DNA of 47,785 nt from Candidatus Cryptobacteroides excrementipullorum (GTDB lineage: Bacteria; Bacteroidota; Bacteroidia; Bacteroidales; UBA932): NCBI GenBank assembly GCA_017695065.1, contig JADILZ010000062.1:1-47785 (forward strand), in the 5' to 3' direction. A program made the position numbers and the translations under genes. This document shows positions 26,001-33,357 of the stretch, one piece after another. Under the pieces are notes generated by a model. That model was not told the DNA's origin. It saw only the letters and a program-made list of their open reading frames with translations, and ran no database searches. Every line of letters starts with the position of its first letter. Within the stretch, counting starts at the first letter, position 1.

Positions 26001-26593
26001 CCACCATGAACATAGTCATCCCGTCGATAAAAGGTGTCATCCGCATAGGCGGCAACAATCTGACGCTCCAGGAGAGCGATGCTTTCTCCCAGATAGCCAA
26101 GAAGCTGAAATTCAAGGACAGGGAAAACGGCTACATAAAAAACATGTCCGTGGAAGGTGTGATTGCGGACAACAAGCTGGAAGTCTTCCCGTTCATCCTG
26201 AAGATGGACAGATACACCCTGGCCATGAGCGGAATCCAGAATCTGGACATGTCGTTCCGCTACCATATATCAGTGCTCGACTCTCCTATCCCGTTCAGGC
26301 TCGGCATTGACCTGTTCGGAGACAATTTCGACGATTTCAAGTTCAGGATAGGGAAAGCGAAGTACAAGAGCACGGACATACCTGTCTTCTCAAGTGTCAT
26401 CGACCAGACAAGGCTCAACCTGAAGGAATCGATAGAGAAGATCTTCACAGTAGGTGTGGAGAAGGCATTGAGGGAAAACGAGAAGCAGAAGGCTATCGAG
26501 GAATACAAGAAAAAGATAGATTATACCCAGGCAGTGGATGCACAGCTGGACTCACTGTCAGAGGATGAAAAGGCAAAGCTGGAAGAGGAATGA
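23006..26593 (+). CDS. Large AsmA-like envelope protein
   Basis: A 1,195-residue protein with a basic cytoplasmic N-terminus, one membrane helix (about 28-48) and a very long periplasmic part. It begins with the AsmA-type SFGKVSLSIFKSFPNVNVTL and repeats beta-rich stretches typical of the AsmA/TamB bridge-like fold, such as SINISAEGKVED and SSLSANGKVKGI. The C-terminal ~50 residues are charged and helical (EKQKAIEEYKKKI, EDEKAKLEEE). AsmA-family proteins are thought to move phospholipids between the membranes. It follows rluD by 22 bp and ends at a strong hairpin. Confidence 0.85.
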   Translation: MCRSSKGTAPAVNGSDGRKKGRRLLKVLIWIVAVWAAILVVIQIALSPAVLTRMVGNFASKYIDGEVSFGKVSLSIFKSFPNVNVTLDTVCVTYPSDRFAALEKEVGIRRVAGRGDGADTLMSFNRFSASLNIAALGIGQIRIPSLTLEKPRIFARSYDSENANWNIFRLEGQEDSDTASSGMPKIVLGKILFSEKPFIVYNSVQDTTNIFLNMRRMQFNGRIRSDNTDRKRINLKVDSMFVAGRFPGDTVALALDKFRIGASRGQLHASAEATTFLATRSYGRLRIPVRFSSGISFPKDSVPTVSLRRFKAEIAGIPINATADMKFSGTDGVYINGQASIDECKISDVLKYVNKTIWKDVGDIQTDALLSIAASCDGWYSSATGRLPALTATVNIPDANLGHKKFGTKHTLALEASLQGDESGHFTLDLDKFHVSGKSINISAEGKVEDLTGEDPLIGVNAEATASLDSLKDFIRKGSGIDAGGNLSAKLKGSIRKSQINPYRFADADIAGFIKSDYLHLDVEKDSLNVHIDSLDVVLGAVGNTRDSSIAQGERMIALVAGVDSLKLRYKDEMFIRGEGLSVKAQNSAAILDSTDSSRFYPFGGKLEIGFLAMMGADTTAVLVKDSDNIFTISPKKSNPDIPVLTLKSSNDGIFLRGPVNWLGVDKLSIDATAAMNSIERRQRAKAFVDSLARQYPDVPRDSLFRHIRKLRGQRTVQIPDWLTEKDFRKQDLHFTLDSSIVRMFMEWDADGSISLRRADIMTPYFPIRNSLHNFKGDFTNNEINLRSLTLKSGKSSLSANGKVKGIRGIVAGRGMLNMDLDIVSDSLNINELIGAYSTGSKFVPKNSASVSTEEIMDMDNETYQDTFVTDTLADNTDIDASLIVVPANINARIRMNASNVRFSDLFLTSMNSQLTIRERCVQFMNTSARSDIGNIDFEGFYSTRTKKDLSTGFDLNISKVTAEKVIEMLPAVDSIMPMLKSFKGELNCQMAATADIDTTMNIVIPSIKGVIRIGGNNLTLQESDAFSQIAKKLKFKDRENGYIKNMSVEGVIADNKLEVFPFILKMDRYTLAMSGIQNLDMSFRYHISVLDSPIPFRLGIDLFGDNFDDFKFRIGKAKYKSTDIPVFSSVIDQTRLNLKESIEKIFTVGVEKALRENEKQKAIEEYKKKIDYTQAVDAQLDSLSEDEKAKLEEE

Positions 26594-26619
26594 AATATCC
26601 GGCTGCCGGAACGGTGAAG

Positions 26620-26653
26620 GGGCCTGGCTCGCCACAGGATTGAGCCAGGTCCC
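26620..26653. terminator. Strong bidirectional terminator hairpin
   Basis: GGGCCTGGCTC (26620-26630) pairs with GAGCCAGG-TCCC (26642-26653) with one bulge and an 11-nt loop. It separates the convergent AsmA and DUF47 genes and touches the DUF47 stop codon. There is no long T-tract, so efficiency is uncertain. Confidence 0.65.
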
Positions 26654-27306
26654 TATTCCGTATATCTGAGAAGCATCTTTCTCACATAGTCAGACACCTT
26701 TTTCGCCGCATCTGTAGTACTCTCGAACATTTCCGCGATATTCTTGTACTTCATCAGCTCTATCGGGTTCTTTTCATTGTGGAACACATACCCTATATAT
26801 TCCTCATAAGCATCATCTGCAGCATGTTCCAGTTCCGTGATCCGGTCACACTGGAGGGTGAGGTTGGAGAAATTCGCCTTGACGTTGTCCAGGGATACGA
26901 CCAGGTCCTTGAGGGCATCCGCCTCTGACTCGATGTACTGCGCAAGCTCCACAAGCTGGGTGTCGATCCTTTCAGGTATATATAGAAGGACGGATTTGGC
27001 GGAATCGTTTATGTTGTCCAGGAACTCGTCTATATACATGGCTATAGCCTGCAGGTCTATCCTGTCTATCGGAGTGAAAATACCTTCATACAGCTGCTCA
27101 TAGAACTCGGTAAGCATGGCATCTCCTTGGGTTTCACAGAGTTTCACTTCCTTCTCAAGTTTTTTCCATTCGGCGGGATCGGTTGTTCCCGTCATGCGTA
27201 CAAGCGCCGATGACGCCTGTTTGATATAGGCAACCTGCTGCGTGTAGATAGGAAGAATATGGGTCTTCGAAGCAAAAAGACCTCTCAATTTCTTGATAGG
27301 GTTCAT
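26653..27306 (-). CDS. DUF47 (PhoU-like) family protein
   Basis: An all-helical 217-residue protein starting MNPIKKLRGLF, with the family-typical stretches MYIDEFLDNINDSAKSVLLY and ITELEHAADDAYEEYI. DUF47 proteins resemble PhoU and are normally encoded next to a PiT-type phosphate permease, which they are thought to regulate. No permease gene is adjacent here: the gene stands alone between convergent AsmA and divergent fimbrial genes. An upstream in-frame ATG at 27372 would add 22 hydrophobic residues, but the -7 box at 27328-27335 supports the shorter form. Confidence 0.88.
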   Translation of the reverse strand: MNPIKKLRGLFASKTHILPIYTQQVAYIKQASSALVRMTGTTDPAEWKKLEKEVKLCETQGDAMLTEFYEQLYEGIFTPIDRIDLQAIAMYIDEFLDNINDSAKSVLLYIPERIDTQLVELAQYIESEADALKDLVVSLDNVKANFSNLTLQCDRITELEHAADDAYEEYIGYVFHNEKNPIELMKYKNIAEMFESTTDAAKKVSDYVRKMLLRYTE

Positions 27307-27327
27307 AAAACTAATGGCTACGTGTTT

Positions 27328-27335
27328 CAAATATA
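27328..27335 (-). promoter_or_regulatory. -7 box for the DUF47 gene
   Basis: TATATTTG on the minus strand fully matches TAnnTTTG, 21 bp before the ATG at 27306. An upstream TTTTTT run lies near the -33 position rather than a clean TTTG. Confidence 0.55.
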
Positions 27336-27452
27336 GTGTAAAATATGTGAGTAAAAAAGAGAAAAAACGCATAAAAAAGGAAATTCAGTAAAAAAAGAGA
27401 AAAATATAGGGGCATTTCGCCACATAAAATATTTTCAAAGACCCATCCTGTA

Positions 27453-27460
27453 TAGTTTTG
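27453..27460 (+). promoter_or_regulatory. -7 box for the fimbrial-type pair
   Basis: TAGTTTTG matches TAnnTTTG only 14 bp before the ATG at 27475, so the leader would be about 10 nt or less. It is divergent from the DUF47 promoter about 120 bp away. Confidence 0.45.
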
Positions 27461-27474
27461 CAGAAAAAATTTCG

Positions 27475-28590
27475 ATGGAAAACAGAGGAAATAATCATCA
27501 GGCAGCCGGAAAGGCTGGATATCCGAAAGGCCGGCGGGGCACTGGAATCTCTTCCAGACGTATCAGTGCACCTGTCTTACCGTTATTGTCTGTCATCGCC
27601 CTGCCGGCCTTTTTAATTTCCTGTACCGGGGAAATGCCGGAAGGACACGGGCCCGTACTCCCGGATCTGCCAGGGAATGCATCCATCGCCCTGAAGCTGG
27701 ACGGGATTGCAGGAATGCCGGGGGCGAGATATGATTCCATAGATATAATAGTTTTCAACGATGACCGGCTGCAGAGGCTCGACTCATACCAGAGGATTGC
27801 GGTCCATGACGGAGAGACCGTATTCGCAGCTTCACGTTCAGGGAAGAAGATCATAGCCGTAATCGCAAATCCACATGCCGGCAGATACGGGTGGCAGGAC
27901 ATCAGTTCCTTCCATGCGCTGCGCTCCAAAAAGTCCGACCTGAGGAAAGAAGATCCCGGAGCCCTTATGATGAGCGGGTATGCGACGGCTGCCGGAGGCG
28001 GGAAATGCCGGGTCGCCCTTGAGCCGATGGTATCCGAGATCCGGCTCGAGTCCATAAGGTGCGACTTCTCATCCAGACCCTATGCCGGCGCCAGGCTTGA
28101 GGAAGTGAAGGTCTATCTCACGAACGTCAATTACGAAGCGAGGTTCTTCCAGACGGAAGGTTTCCTCCCGGAAAGCATCTGCAACTCAGGACATCTGGAC
28201 AGTGACTGCCTGTCAGCCTTCGAGCATCCTGACATCATGATGCAGGAGATTGATGGACCGGTCGGGACTTCGGAAGTGAAGCCCGGAATATCACTTATGT
28301 GCTATCCGAACGAGTGCGCTGAAGAAAGCGCAGGCTCCCCGTTCACGAGACTTGTGATTGAAGGGAAGATAAATGGAAGGACCTGCTTTTATCCCATCAA
28401 TATCAACAGGGGCGCTACCGGAAAAGAAGCTGCCCCAGGTGTAGGACGGAACTGCAGGTACATCTATGACGTGGTCATCAAGAGCACCGGGTCGTCTGAT
28501 CCGGAGATGGTGGTGACACCGGCCGACATCGACATACGGTGCGACATTGTACCATGGGAGGAAGACACTGGAAACGAGATTGAATTCTGA
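27475..28590 (+). CDS. FimB/Mfa2-type fimbrial anchor lipoprotein
   Basis: A 371-residue lipoprotein. After a long basic leader (1-31), a hydrophobic stretch ends in the lipobox LISC with Cys50. The mature part starts with a strand pattern typical of Bacteroidales fimbrial proteins (ASIALKLDG, YDSIDIIVFNDDRLQRLDSY, then MSGYATA and the later NRGATGKEAAPGVGRNCRYIYDVVIKSTGS motif that closes the N-terminal fold). In P. gingivalis, Mfa2/FimB anchors the fimbria to the outer membrane and limits its length. No major pilin gene is nearby. It is followed after 4 bp by a second lipoprotein gene. Confidence 0.8.
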   Translation: MENRGNNHQAAGKAGYPKGRRGTGISSRRISAPVLPLLSVIALPAFLISCTGEMPEGHGPVLPDLPGNASIALKLDGIAGMPGARYDSIDIIVFNDDRLQRLDSYQRIAVHDGETVFAASRSGKKIIAVIANPHAGRYGWQDISSFHALRSKKSDLRKEDPGALMMSGYATAAGGGKCRVALEPMVSEIRLESIRCDFSSRPYAGARLEEVKVYLTNVNYEARFFQTEGFLPESICNSGHLDSDCLSAFEHPDIMMQEIDGPVGTSEVKPGISLMCYPNECAEESAGSPFTRLVIEGKINGRTCFYPININRGATGKEAAPGVGRNCRYIYDVVIKSTGSSDPEMVVTPADIDIRCDIVPWEEDTGNEIEF

Positions 28591-28594
28591 TACT

Positions 28595-29890
28595 ATGAAA
28601 AGGATGATTTATGCAATGGCCGCATGCGCTCTGCCGCTGTGCTCTGTGTCATGTACGGAAGGGAGTGACGGGATGCCATACGGAAAGGAAGAGGAGATGG
28701 AAATCGAGTTCATCGCCGGAGAGATTGCAGGAACACGTTCCGCCGATCCCCAGGAAAACCTTGTGACGGACATGAACATCTATATCTTCAACGACAGAGG
28801 GCAGCTGGAGGCGAGGTTCTACCTGAAGGCCGGACAGATGCAGGAAACAGGACATGGATACGGGATCAGGGTGAGTCTGCTGTCAGGGGCGGCATATTCG
28901 GTTTATGCCCTTGCAAACGCAGGCTATGAGATAGCCACGGAGACAGAGCAGGAAGTGGCTGAAAGCAGATACTACCTCACTTACCCTGACGAATACAGGA
29001 TCGGAATTCCAATGAGCGGTATGGTCAAGGACTGCGTTCTCCATGCAGGAGAGCCGCTTACAGTCCCGCTGGAAAGGACAATGTCCAAGATTTCATTGAG
29101 CATCGACAGGAGCCGTCTTGACGATGACGTGACATTCAATGTCAGAAGCGTAAGTATAGGAGGCTGTCCAAAATCAGTAACGCCGTTCCGTAAGAGTGCC
29201 GTAATGTCAGAGTCCGACACATTCATAACAGGATTCAGCAAAAGCGACAGCCAGGTTTCAGCACTGAATACCGACCTCGGCTCAGGGAAAAGCGGCGAGG
29301 TGTCGGTATATATGTTCGAGAACATGCAGGGGGACCTGCTGGAGAATGCAGGGTCTGACAGCGACAAGATATTCGGCGATGCCGACACAAGGGCACGGAA
29401 ATGCTCATATATCGAGATAAAGGCCGACTACAAGTCGGACTCTCATTTCACAATGCCCGACGACCGCCTCATATACAGGTTCTACCTCGGGGAAAGCCGC
29501 ACCAATTTCGATGTCCGCAGGAATGTCCACTACCACATAACCGTGGCTCCGGAGGGTGACGGTCTGTCAGAGGACAGCTGGAGAGTGGACCAGAGCGGGA
29601 TAAATTCATACACACCGTACTATATGAAAGTGATTCCCGGAACATTCATACGGGGGAAAGTGGACGAGACTTTCCATATAAGATGCGAATACTACCCTGA
29701 ATCAGCCTCTTTCGATATCGGGGTAGAGGAACTTGAATACGACAAAGAAAGGGGGATCTACGACTATGTCATCGATGACGACGGGAAAGGGGTGAGGCTA
29801 CATCTGAAAGGGCGCGGAAGCGGGATGCTGTATTTCGAGACAGGGGCCCCGATAAACAAGTCAGAAATCGTGACTGTCATCGTTGAATGA
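28595..29890 (+). CDS. DUF4906-like fimbrial-type lipoprotein
   Basis: A 431-residue lipoprotein with a signal ending SVSC (Cys20). The mature N-terminus (MEIEFIAGEIAGTRSADPQENLVTDMNIYIF) follows the pattern of DUF4906/Mfa-like proteins, in which an Arg near GTR may be a protease site used in donor-strand assembly. The ending (SGMLYFETGAPINKSEIVTVIVE) looks like beta strands. DUF4906 proteins are usually longer, and this one runs 30 bp into the convergent uvrA gene, so the C-terminus may be shortened. I start at 28595; the frame is open from 28547, but that overlaps the FimB gene. Family placement is by pattern, not search. Confidence 0.65.
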   Translation: MKRMIYAMAACALPLCSVSCTEGSDGMPYGKEEEMEIEFIAGEIAGTRSADPQENLVTDMNIYIFNDRGQLEARFYLKAGQMQETGHGYGIRVSLLSGAAYSVYALANAGYEIATETEQEVAESRYYLTYPDEYRIGIPMSGMVKDCVLHAGEPLTVPLERTMSKISLSIDRSRLDDDVTFNVRSVSIGGCPKSVTPFRKSAVMSESDTFITGFSKSDSQVSALNTDLGSGKSGEVSVYMFENMQGDLLENAGSDSDKIFGDADTRARKCSYIEIKADYKSDSHFTMPDDRLIYRFYLGESRTNFDVRRNVHYHITVAPEGDGLSEDSWRVDQSGINSYTPYYMKVIPGTFIRGKVDETFHIRCEYYPESASFDIGVEELEYDKERGIYDYVIDDDGKGVRLHLKGRGSGMLYFETGAPINKSEIVTVIVE

Positions 29891-32776
29891 GCAGGACATA
29901 TATTTTGCCGTCCAGGTCTTTCCTTCGGCGACAAGCTGTTCAGGAGTGCCCTCGAAAACGATCTGGCCGCCTCCGTCCCCTGCCTCGGGACCGAGGTCGA
30001 GTATCCAGTCTGCGGAGCGGATGACATCAGGGTTGTGTTCAACCACCACTATGCTATGCCCTTTCGCAATCAGGGCATCGAAAGACTTGAGCAGTTTCTC
30101 CACATCATAGAAATGGAGGCCGGTGGTAGGCTCGTCGAAGATGAACATGATATGTCCTGATGAGGCCTGGCTGTCGTTCATGGACAGGAAGTATGCGAGC
30201 TTGATACGCTGGCTTTCCCCTCCGGAAAGAGTGCTGCTGCTCTGGCCCAGCTTTATATATGATAGCCCGACATCCACAAGAGGCTGGAGCCTTTCCGCTA
30301 TCCTCTTTGCTGCCTGGTCACTCTGCGCCCCGAAGAATCCGATGGCCTCTTCCACGCTCATATTGAGTATATCGTCTATATTCTTGCCCTTGTACTTCAC
30401 CTCGAGGATTTCAGGTTTGAAACGCTTTCCTCCGCAAGCCTCGCACACCATCTTCACATCGGCCATGAACTGCATGCCGATCTTCACGAATCCCTCTCCC
30501 TGACATTCCGGGCAACGCCCACCGTCCATATTGAAAGAGAAGAACGACGGAGTGAACCCGTTCATCCTGGCATATTGCTGCTCGGACAGAAGCTTCCTGA
30601 TATCGTCATATATCTTCAGATAGGTCACTGCATTTGACCTCGAGCTTTTGCCTATCGGGTTCTGGTCGACATACTCCACCTGTGTCACCCTGTCGAGGTT
30701 GCCGGACAGACCCCTGAAAGTGCCCGGTGCTGAGCCGGTATGGTTGATATGCCGGAAAAGGGCAGGGTAAAGAATATCCCCCACAAGGGAAGATTTCCCG
30801 CTGCCGCTCACGCCGGTGACCACAGTCAGCACACCGAGAGGGAAACGTGCATCAATCCCCTTGAGGTTATGTTCCATCGCACCTTCGACCGTGATGGAGT
30901 ATATCCACTGTCTCTTTTCGCGTACATACCTTTTCCGCCTGCCGGACAGATACTGGAGCGTAAGGGAGCGGTCCATGGCGGATGAAGAGCATGTCCCCTC
31001 GCCTATCTTTCCCTGGAAGACTATCTCCCCGCCGTTTACACCTGCCTCCGGACCTATGTCTATAAGCTGGTCCGCCGCCCGCATTATCTCCTCGTCATGT
31101 TCCACCACCACAACAGTGTTCCCTATGTCCCTCAGCTTCTTCAGCACAGATATAAGCCGGTCCGTGTCACGCGGATGAAGCCCGATGCTCGGTTCATCCA
31201 GAATGTACAGCGAGCCCACGAGAGAGCTGCCGAGCGCCGTGACCAGGTTGATCCTCTGGCTTTCGCCTCCGGAAAGTGTATTGGAAGTACGGTTGAGCGT
31301 AAGGTAAGAAAGCCCCACATCCTTTATATACTGGAGCCTGGAAACTATCTCATCGACAGCCTTGGAGACTATGCTTCGCTCATATTCGGATAGTTCAAGA
31401 TGCATGAAGAACTCCAGAAGCCGGTCCACGTTCATTGTAAGCAGTTCCTGGATATTCTTGCCGCCCACTTTCACATACAGGGCATCCTTCCTCAGCCTGC
31501 TGCCGCCACATTCCCGGCAGACAGTCTTTCCGGAATACCGGCTGAGCATGTACTTGTACTGGATTTTATATTTGTTGGCCTCGACCCAGCGGAAAAACTC
31601 GTTGATGCCTATGATGGAGTCGTCCTCGGTCTTACCCTGCCGCCCCTGCCAGATAATGTCCTTCTGTTCTTCCGTCAGGTTGCAGTACGGCTCGAACACA
31701 GGAATGCCATACCGTTCAGCATTCTTTATAAGGTGATCCCTGAACCATCCCATCTTTTCCCCTTTCCAGCATGCTATGGCACTGTCATATATGCTCTTGC
31801 TCTTGTCGGGAATCACCAGGTCCTCGCTTATGCCGATAATCTGCCCGAGACCTCCGCATACCGGACATGCGCCGAGCGGACTGTTGAAGCTGAACATGTA
31901 CTCGTCCGGCTCCTGGAAGACCATCCCGTCCGCCTCGAACCTGTTCACGAAATTGCGTGTCTCGATGCAGGGTGCACCGTCACCGGAAAGGTATTCCTTG
32001 CGGACATACATGGATCCGCCGCCCTTGTCGAAAGCTGTCTGCACAGAAGAATGCAGCCTTGTCTGAAGGTCCTCCCAGTCAGTCCTTGGCAGAGGAGTGC
32101 CGTCGGCCGCAACCGCTTCCCCCTCCCTGAAGGAAGGCATCTTGAGCCTGTCCACGAGAAGGAACAGTTCATCGGGATAACTCCCTGAATCAGACATGCG
32201 CATTATCTCCTCTATCCTGACAGGACCGTCCCCGGAAAAAAACCTGGAATATCCCTCTTCCTTCAAGGCGAGCATCAGCTCCACCTTGTCCTTCCTTTCT
32301 TTCCAGCCGAGGTCGGAAAGCAGATAAACTGCAGAGGGTTCCGGAGAACAGATGAACTCCAGGACATCATTGACGCTGTGACATTTCACCTCGACCCCGG
32401 ATACAGGGGAATAGGTCCGTCCGATACGGGCGAATATCAGCCTGAGATAGTCGAATATCTCCGTGCTTGTGGCCACTGTGGAACGCGGATTCCTCGTATT
32501 GACTTTCTGCTCTATCGCAATTGCAGGCGGGATACCCTCGATGAGTTCTACATCAGGCTTGGACATCCTGCCGAGGAACTGCCTGGCATACGAAGACAGG
32601 CTCTCCGCAAAGCGTCTTTGACCCTCCGCGAACAACGTGTCAAACGCCAGTGAGGACTTACCGGAACCGGAAATCCCTGTTATGACCACAAACCGGCCTC
32701 TCGGGATCTCGAGACTTACGTTCTTGAGGTTGTTGACCTTGGCGCCTTTTATGACAATATTGCCTGTCTCGGACAT
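29861..32776 (-). CDS. uvrA: Excinuclease ABC subunit A
   Basis: DNA-damage recognition ATPase of nucleotide excision repair, 971 residues. It has two ABC modules: Walker A GISGSGKS (34-41) and GVSGSGKSS in the second half, each with an LSGGESQRI signature and an ILDEPSIGLHPRD or IFDEPTTGLHF Walker B. Zinc-binding pairs CPVC/CREC and CPEC/CEAC are present. The UvrB-interacting and insertion domains lie between the first Walker A and signature. It is slightly longer than E. coli UvrA (940). It lies 8 bp downstream of the bactofilin gene on the same strand, and its 3' end overlaps the fimbrial-type lipoprotein gene by 30 bp. Confidence 0.97.
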   Translation of the reverse strand: MSETGNIVIKGAKVNNLKNVSLEIPRGRFVVITGISGSGKSSLAFDTLFAEGQRRFAESLSSYARQFLGRMSKPDVELIEGIPPAIAIEQKVNTRNPRSTVATSTEIFDYLRLIFARIGRTYSPVSGVEVKCHSVNDVLEFICSPEPSAVYLLSDLGWKERKDKVELMLALKEEGYSRFFSGDGPVRIEEIMRMSDSGSYPDELFLLVDRLKMPSFREGEAVAADGTPLPRTDWEDLQTRLHSSVQTAFDKGGGSMYVRKEYLSGDGAPCIETRNFVNRFEADGMVFQEPDEYMFSFNSPLGACPVCGGLGQIIGISEDLVIPDKSKSIYDSAIACWKGEKMGWFRDHLIKNAERYGIPVFEPYCNLTEEQKDIIWQGRQGKTEDDSIIGINEFFRWVEANKYKIQYKYMLSRYSGKTVCRECGGSRLRKDALYVKVGGKNIQELLTMNVDRLLEFFMHLELSEYERSIVSKAVDEIVSRLQYIKDVGLSYLTLNRTSNTLSGGESQRINLVTALGSSLVGSLYILDEPSIGLHPRDTDRLISVLKKLRDIGNTVVVVEHDEEIMRAADQLIDIGPEAGVNGGEIVFQGKIGEGTCSSSAMDRSLTLQYLSGRRKRYVREKRQWIYSITVEGAMEHNLKGIDARFPLGVLTVVTGVSGSGKSSLVGDILYPALFRHINHTGSAPGTFRGLSGNLDRVTQVEYVDQNPIGKSSRSNAVTYLKIYDDIRKLLSEQQYARMNGFTPSFFSFNMDGGRCPECQGEGFVKIGMQFMADVKMVCEACGGKRFKPEILEVKYKGKNIDDILNMSVEEAIGFFGAQSDQAAKRIAERLQPLVDVGLSYIKLGQSSSTLSGGESQRIKLAYFLSMNDSQASSGHIMFIFDEPTTGLHFYDVEKLLKSFDALIAKGHSIVVVEHNPDVIRSADWILDLGPEAGDGGGQIVFEGTPEQLVAEGKTWTAKYMSCSFNDDSHDF

Positions 32777-32784
32777 CTCTTATG

Positions 32785-33228
32785 TCATTTGCGTTTCTCA
32801 GAGTTTGCATGTGCCGCACCCGGCTCTGCGGACCTGAGTCCTGCATTCAGCTCTGAATCCAGGGCGGAAGACTTCTTGTCGAACTCCTCTTCAGTGATCA
32901 TTTTGCAGACTCCGTTGAATGCGGCTCCGAGCTCGACGATTATCCTCTTGATGTTGAGGTTACCGTCAGCCTTAGACCCTTTCTTGAGCGAGAGCGTGTC
33001 CTTCACATAGATGTCTCCCTTCATCTTTCCCCAGATGTCGGCGTTGGTGCACACTATCTCGCCGGATACCTCGGCGGTCTCCCCTATGACAATCCTGCCC
33101 TTGGAGATGATCCTGCCTTCGAACCTGCCGTCGATCCTCAGGTCGTTGGACGAAGCCAGGTCGCCCTTTATCGCGGTCCCTGCCGATATCCTGCTGACCG
33201 AATTGACGATTTCTTCAGTTTTTGCCAT
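32785..33228 (-). CDS. Bactofilin family cytoskeletal protein
   Basis: A 147-residue polymer-forming protein. The central bactofilin beta-helix (about 18-110) shows the repeat rhythm of hydrophobic turns with Gly, as in DLRIDGRFEGRIISKGRIVIGETAEVSGEI and ADIWGKMKGDIYVKDTLSL. The flanks are short and disordered (tail rich in Ser/Glu/Ala). Bactofilins self-assemble without nucleotide at the membrane and help position cell-wall enzymes. The ATG at 33228 (MAKTEEIV) matches the usual N-terminus; a start 12 codons earlier at 33264 is possible and would lie against the repeat at 33266-33291. Eight bases separate it from uvrA. Confidence 0.9.
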   Translation of the reverse strand: MAKTEEIVNSVSRISAGTAIKGDLASSNDLRIDGRFEGRIISKGRIVIGETAEVSGEIVCTNADIWGKMKGDIYVKDTLSLKKGSKADGNLNIKRIIVELGAAFNGVCKMITEEEFDKKSSALDSELNAGLRSAEPGAAHANSEKRK

Positions 33229-33265
33229 GACTGTCTTTTCTTTACTTCCTGTGATGGTGAACATA

Positions 33266-33291
33266 AAATAACGTCAGTCCGACGAATTTAT
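33266..33291 (+). repeat. Solo terminal repeat of the MITE-like element
   Basis: Positions 33269-33290 match the 22-bp terminal repeat at 47387-47408 with a single T-to-C change, including the AAA before it and the T after it. None of the internal element sequence follows. The minus-strand read includes TAAATTCG, one base off the -7 consensus, pointing at the bactofilin gene. Confidence 0.85.
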
Positions 33292-33357
33292 CTTATCAGT
33301 TCGCTAAATTATCCAACATTTTATACATGACTGGAGGCTCCTCCCTCCCCTGAACCT

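Noticed and set aside
28595..29890. Calling the DUF4906-like gene a pseudogene.
   Set aside because: Its frame is intact, the lipoprotein signal is good and the C-terminus looks like ordered beta structure. A short C-terminus alone is not enough.
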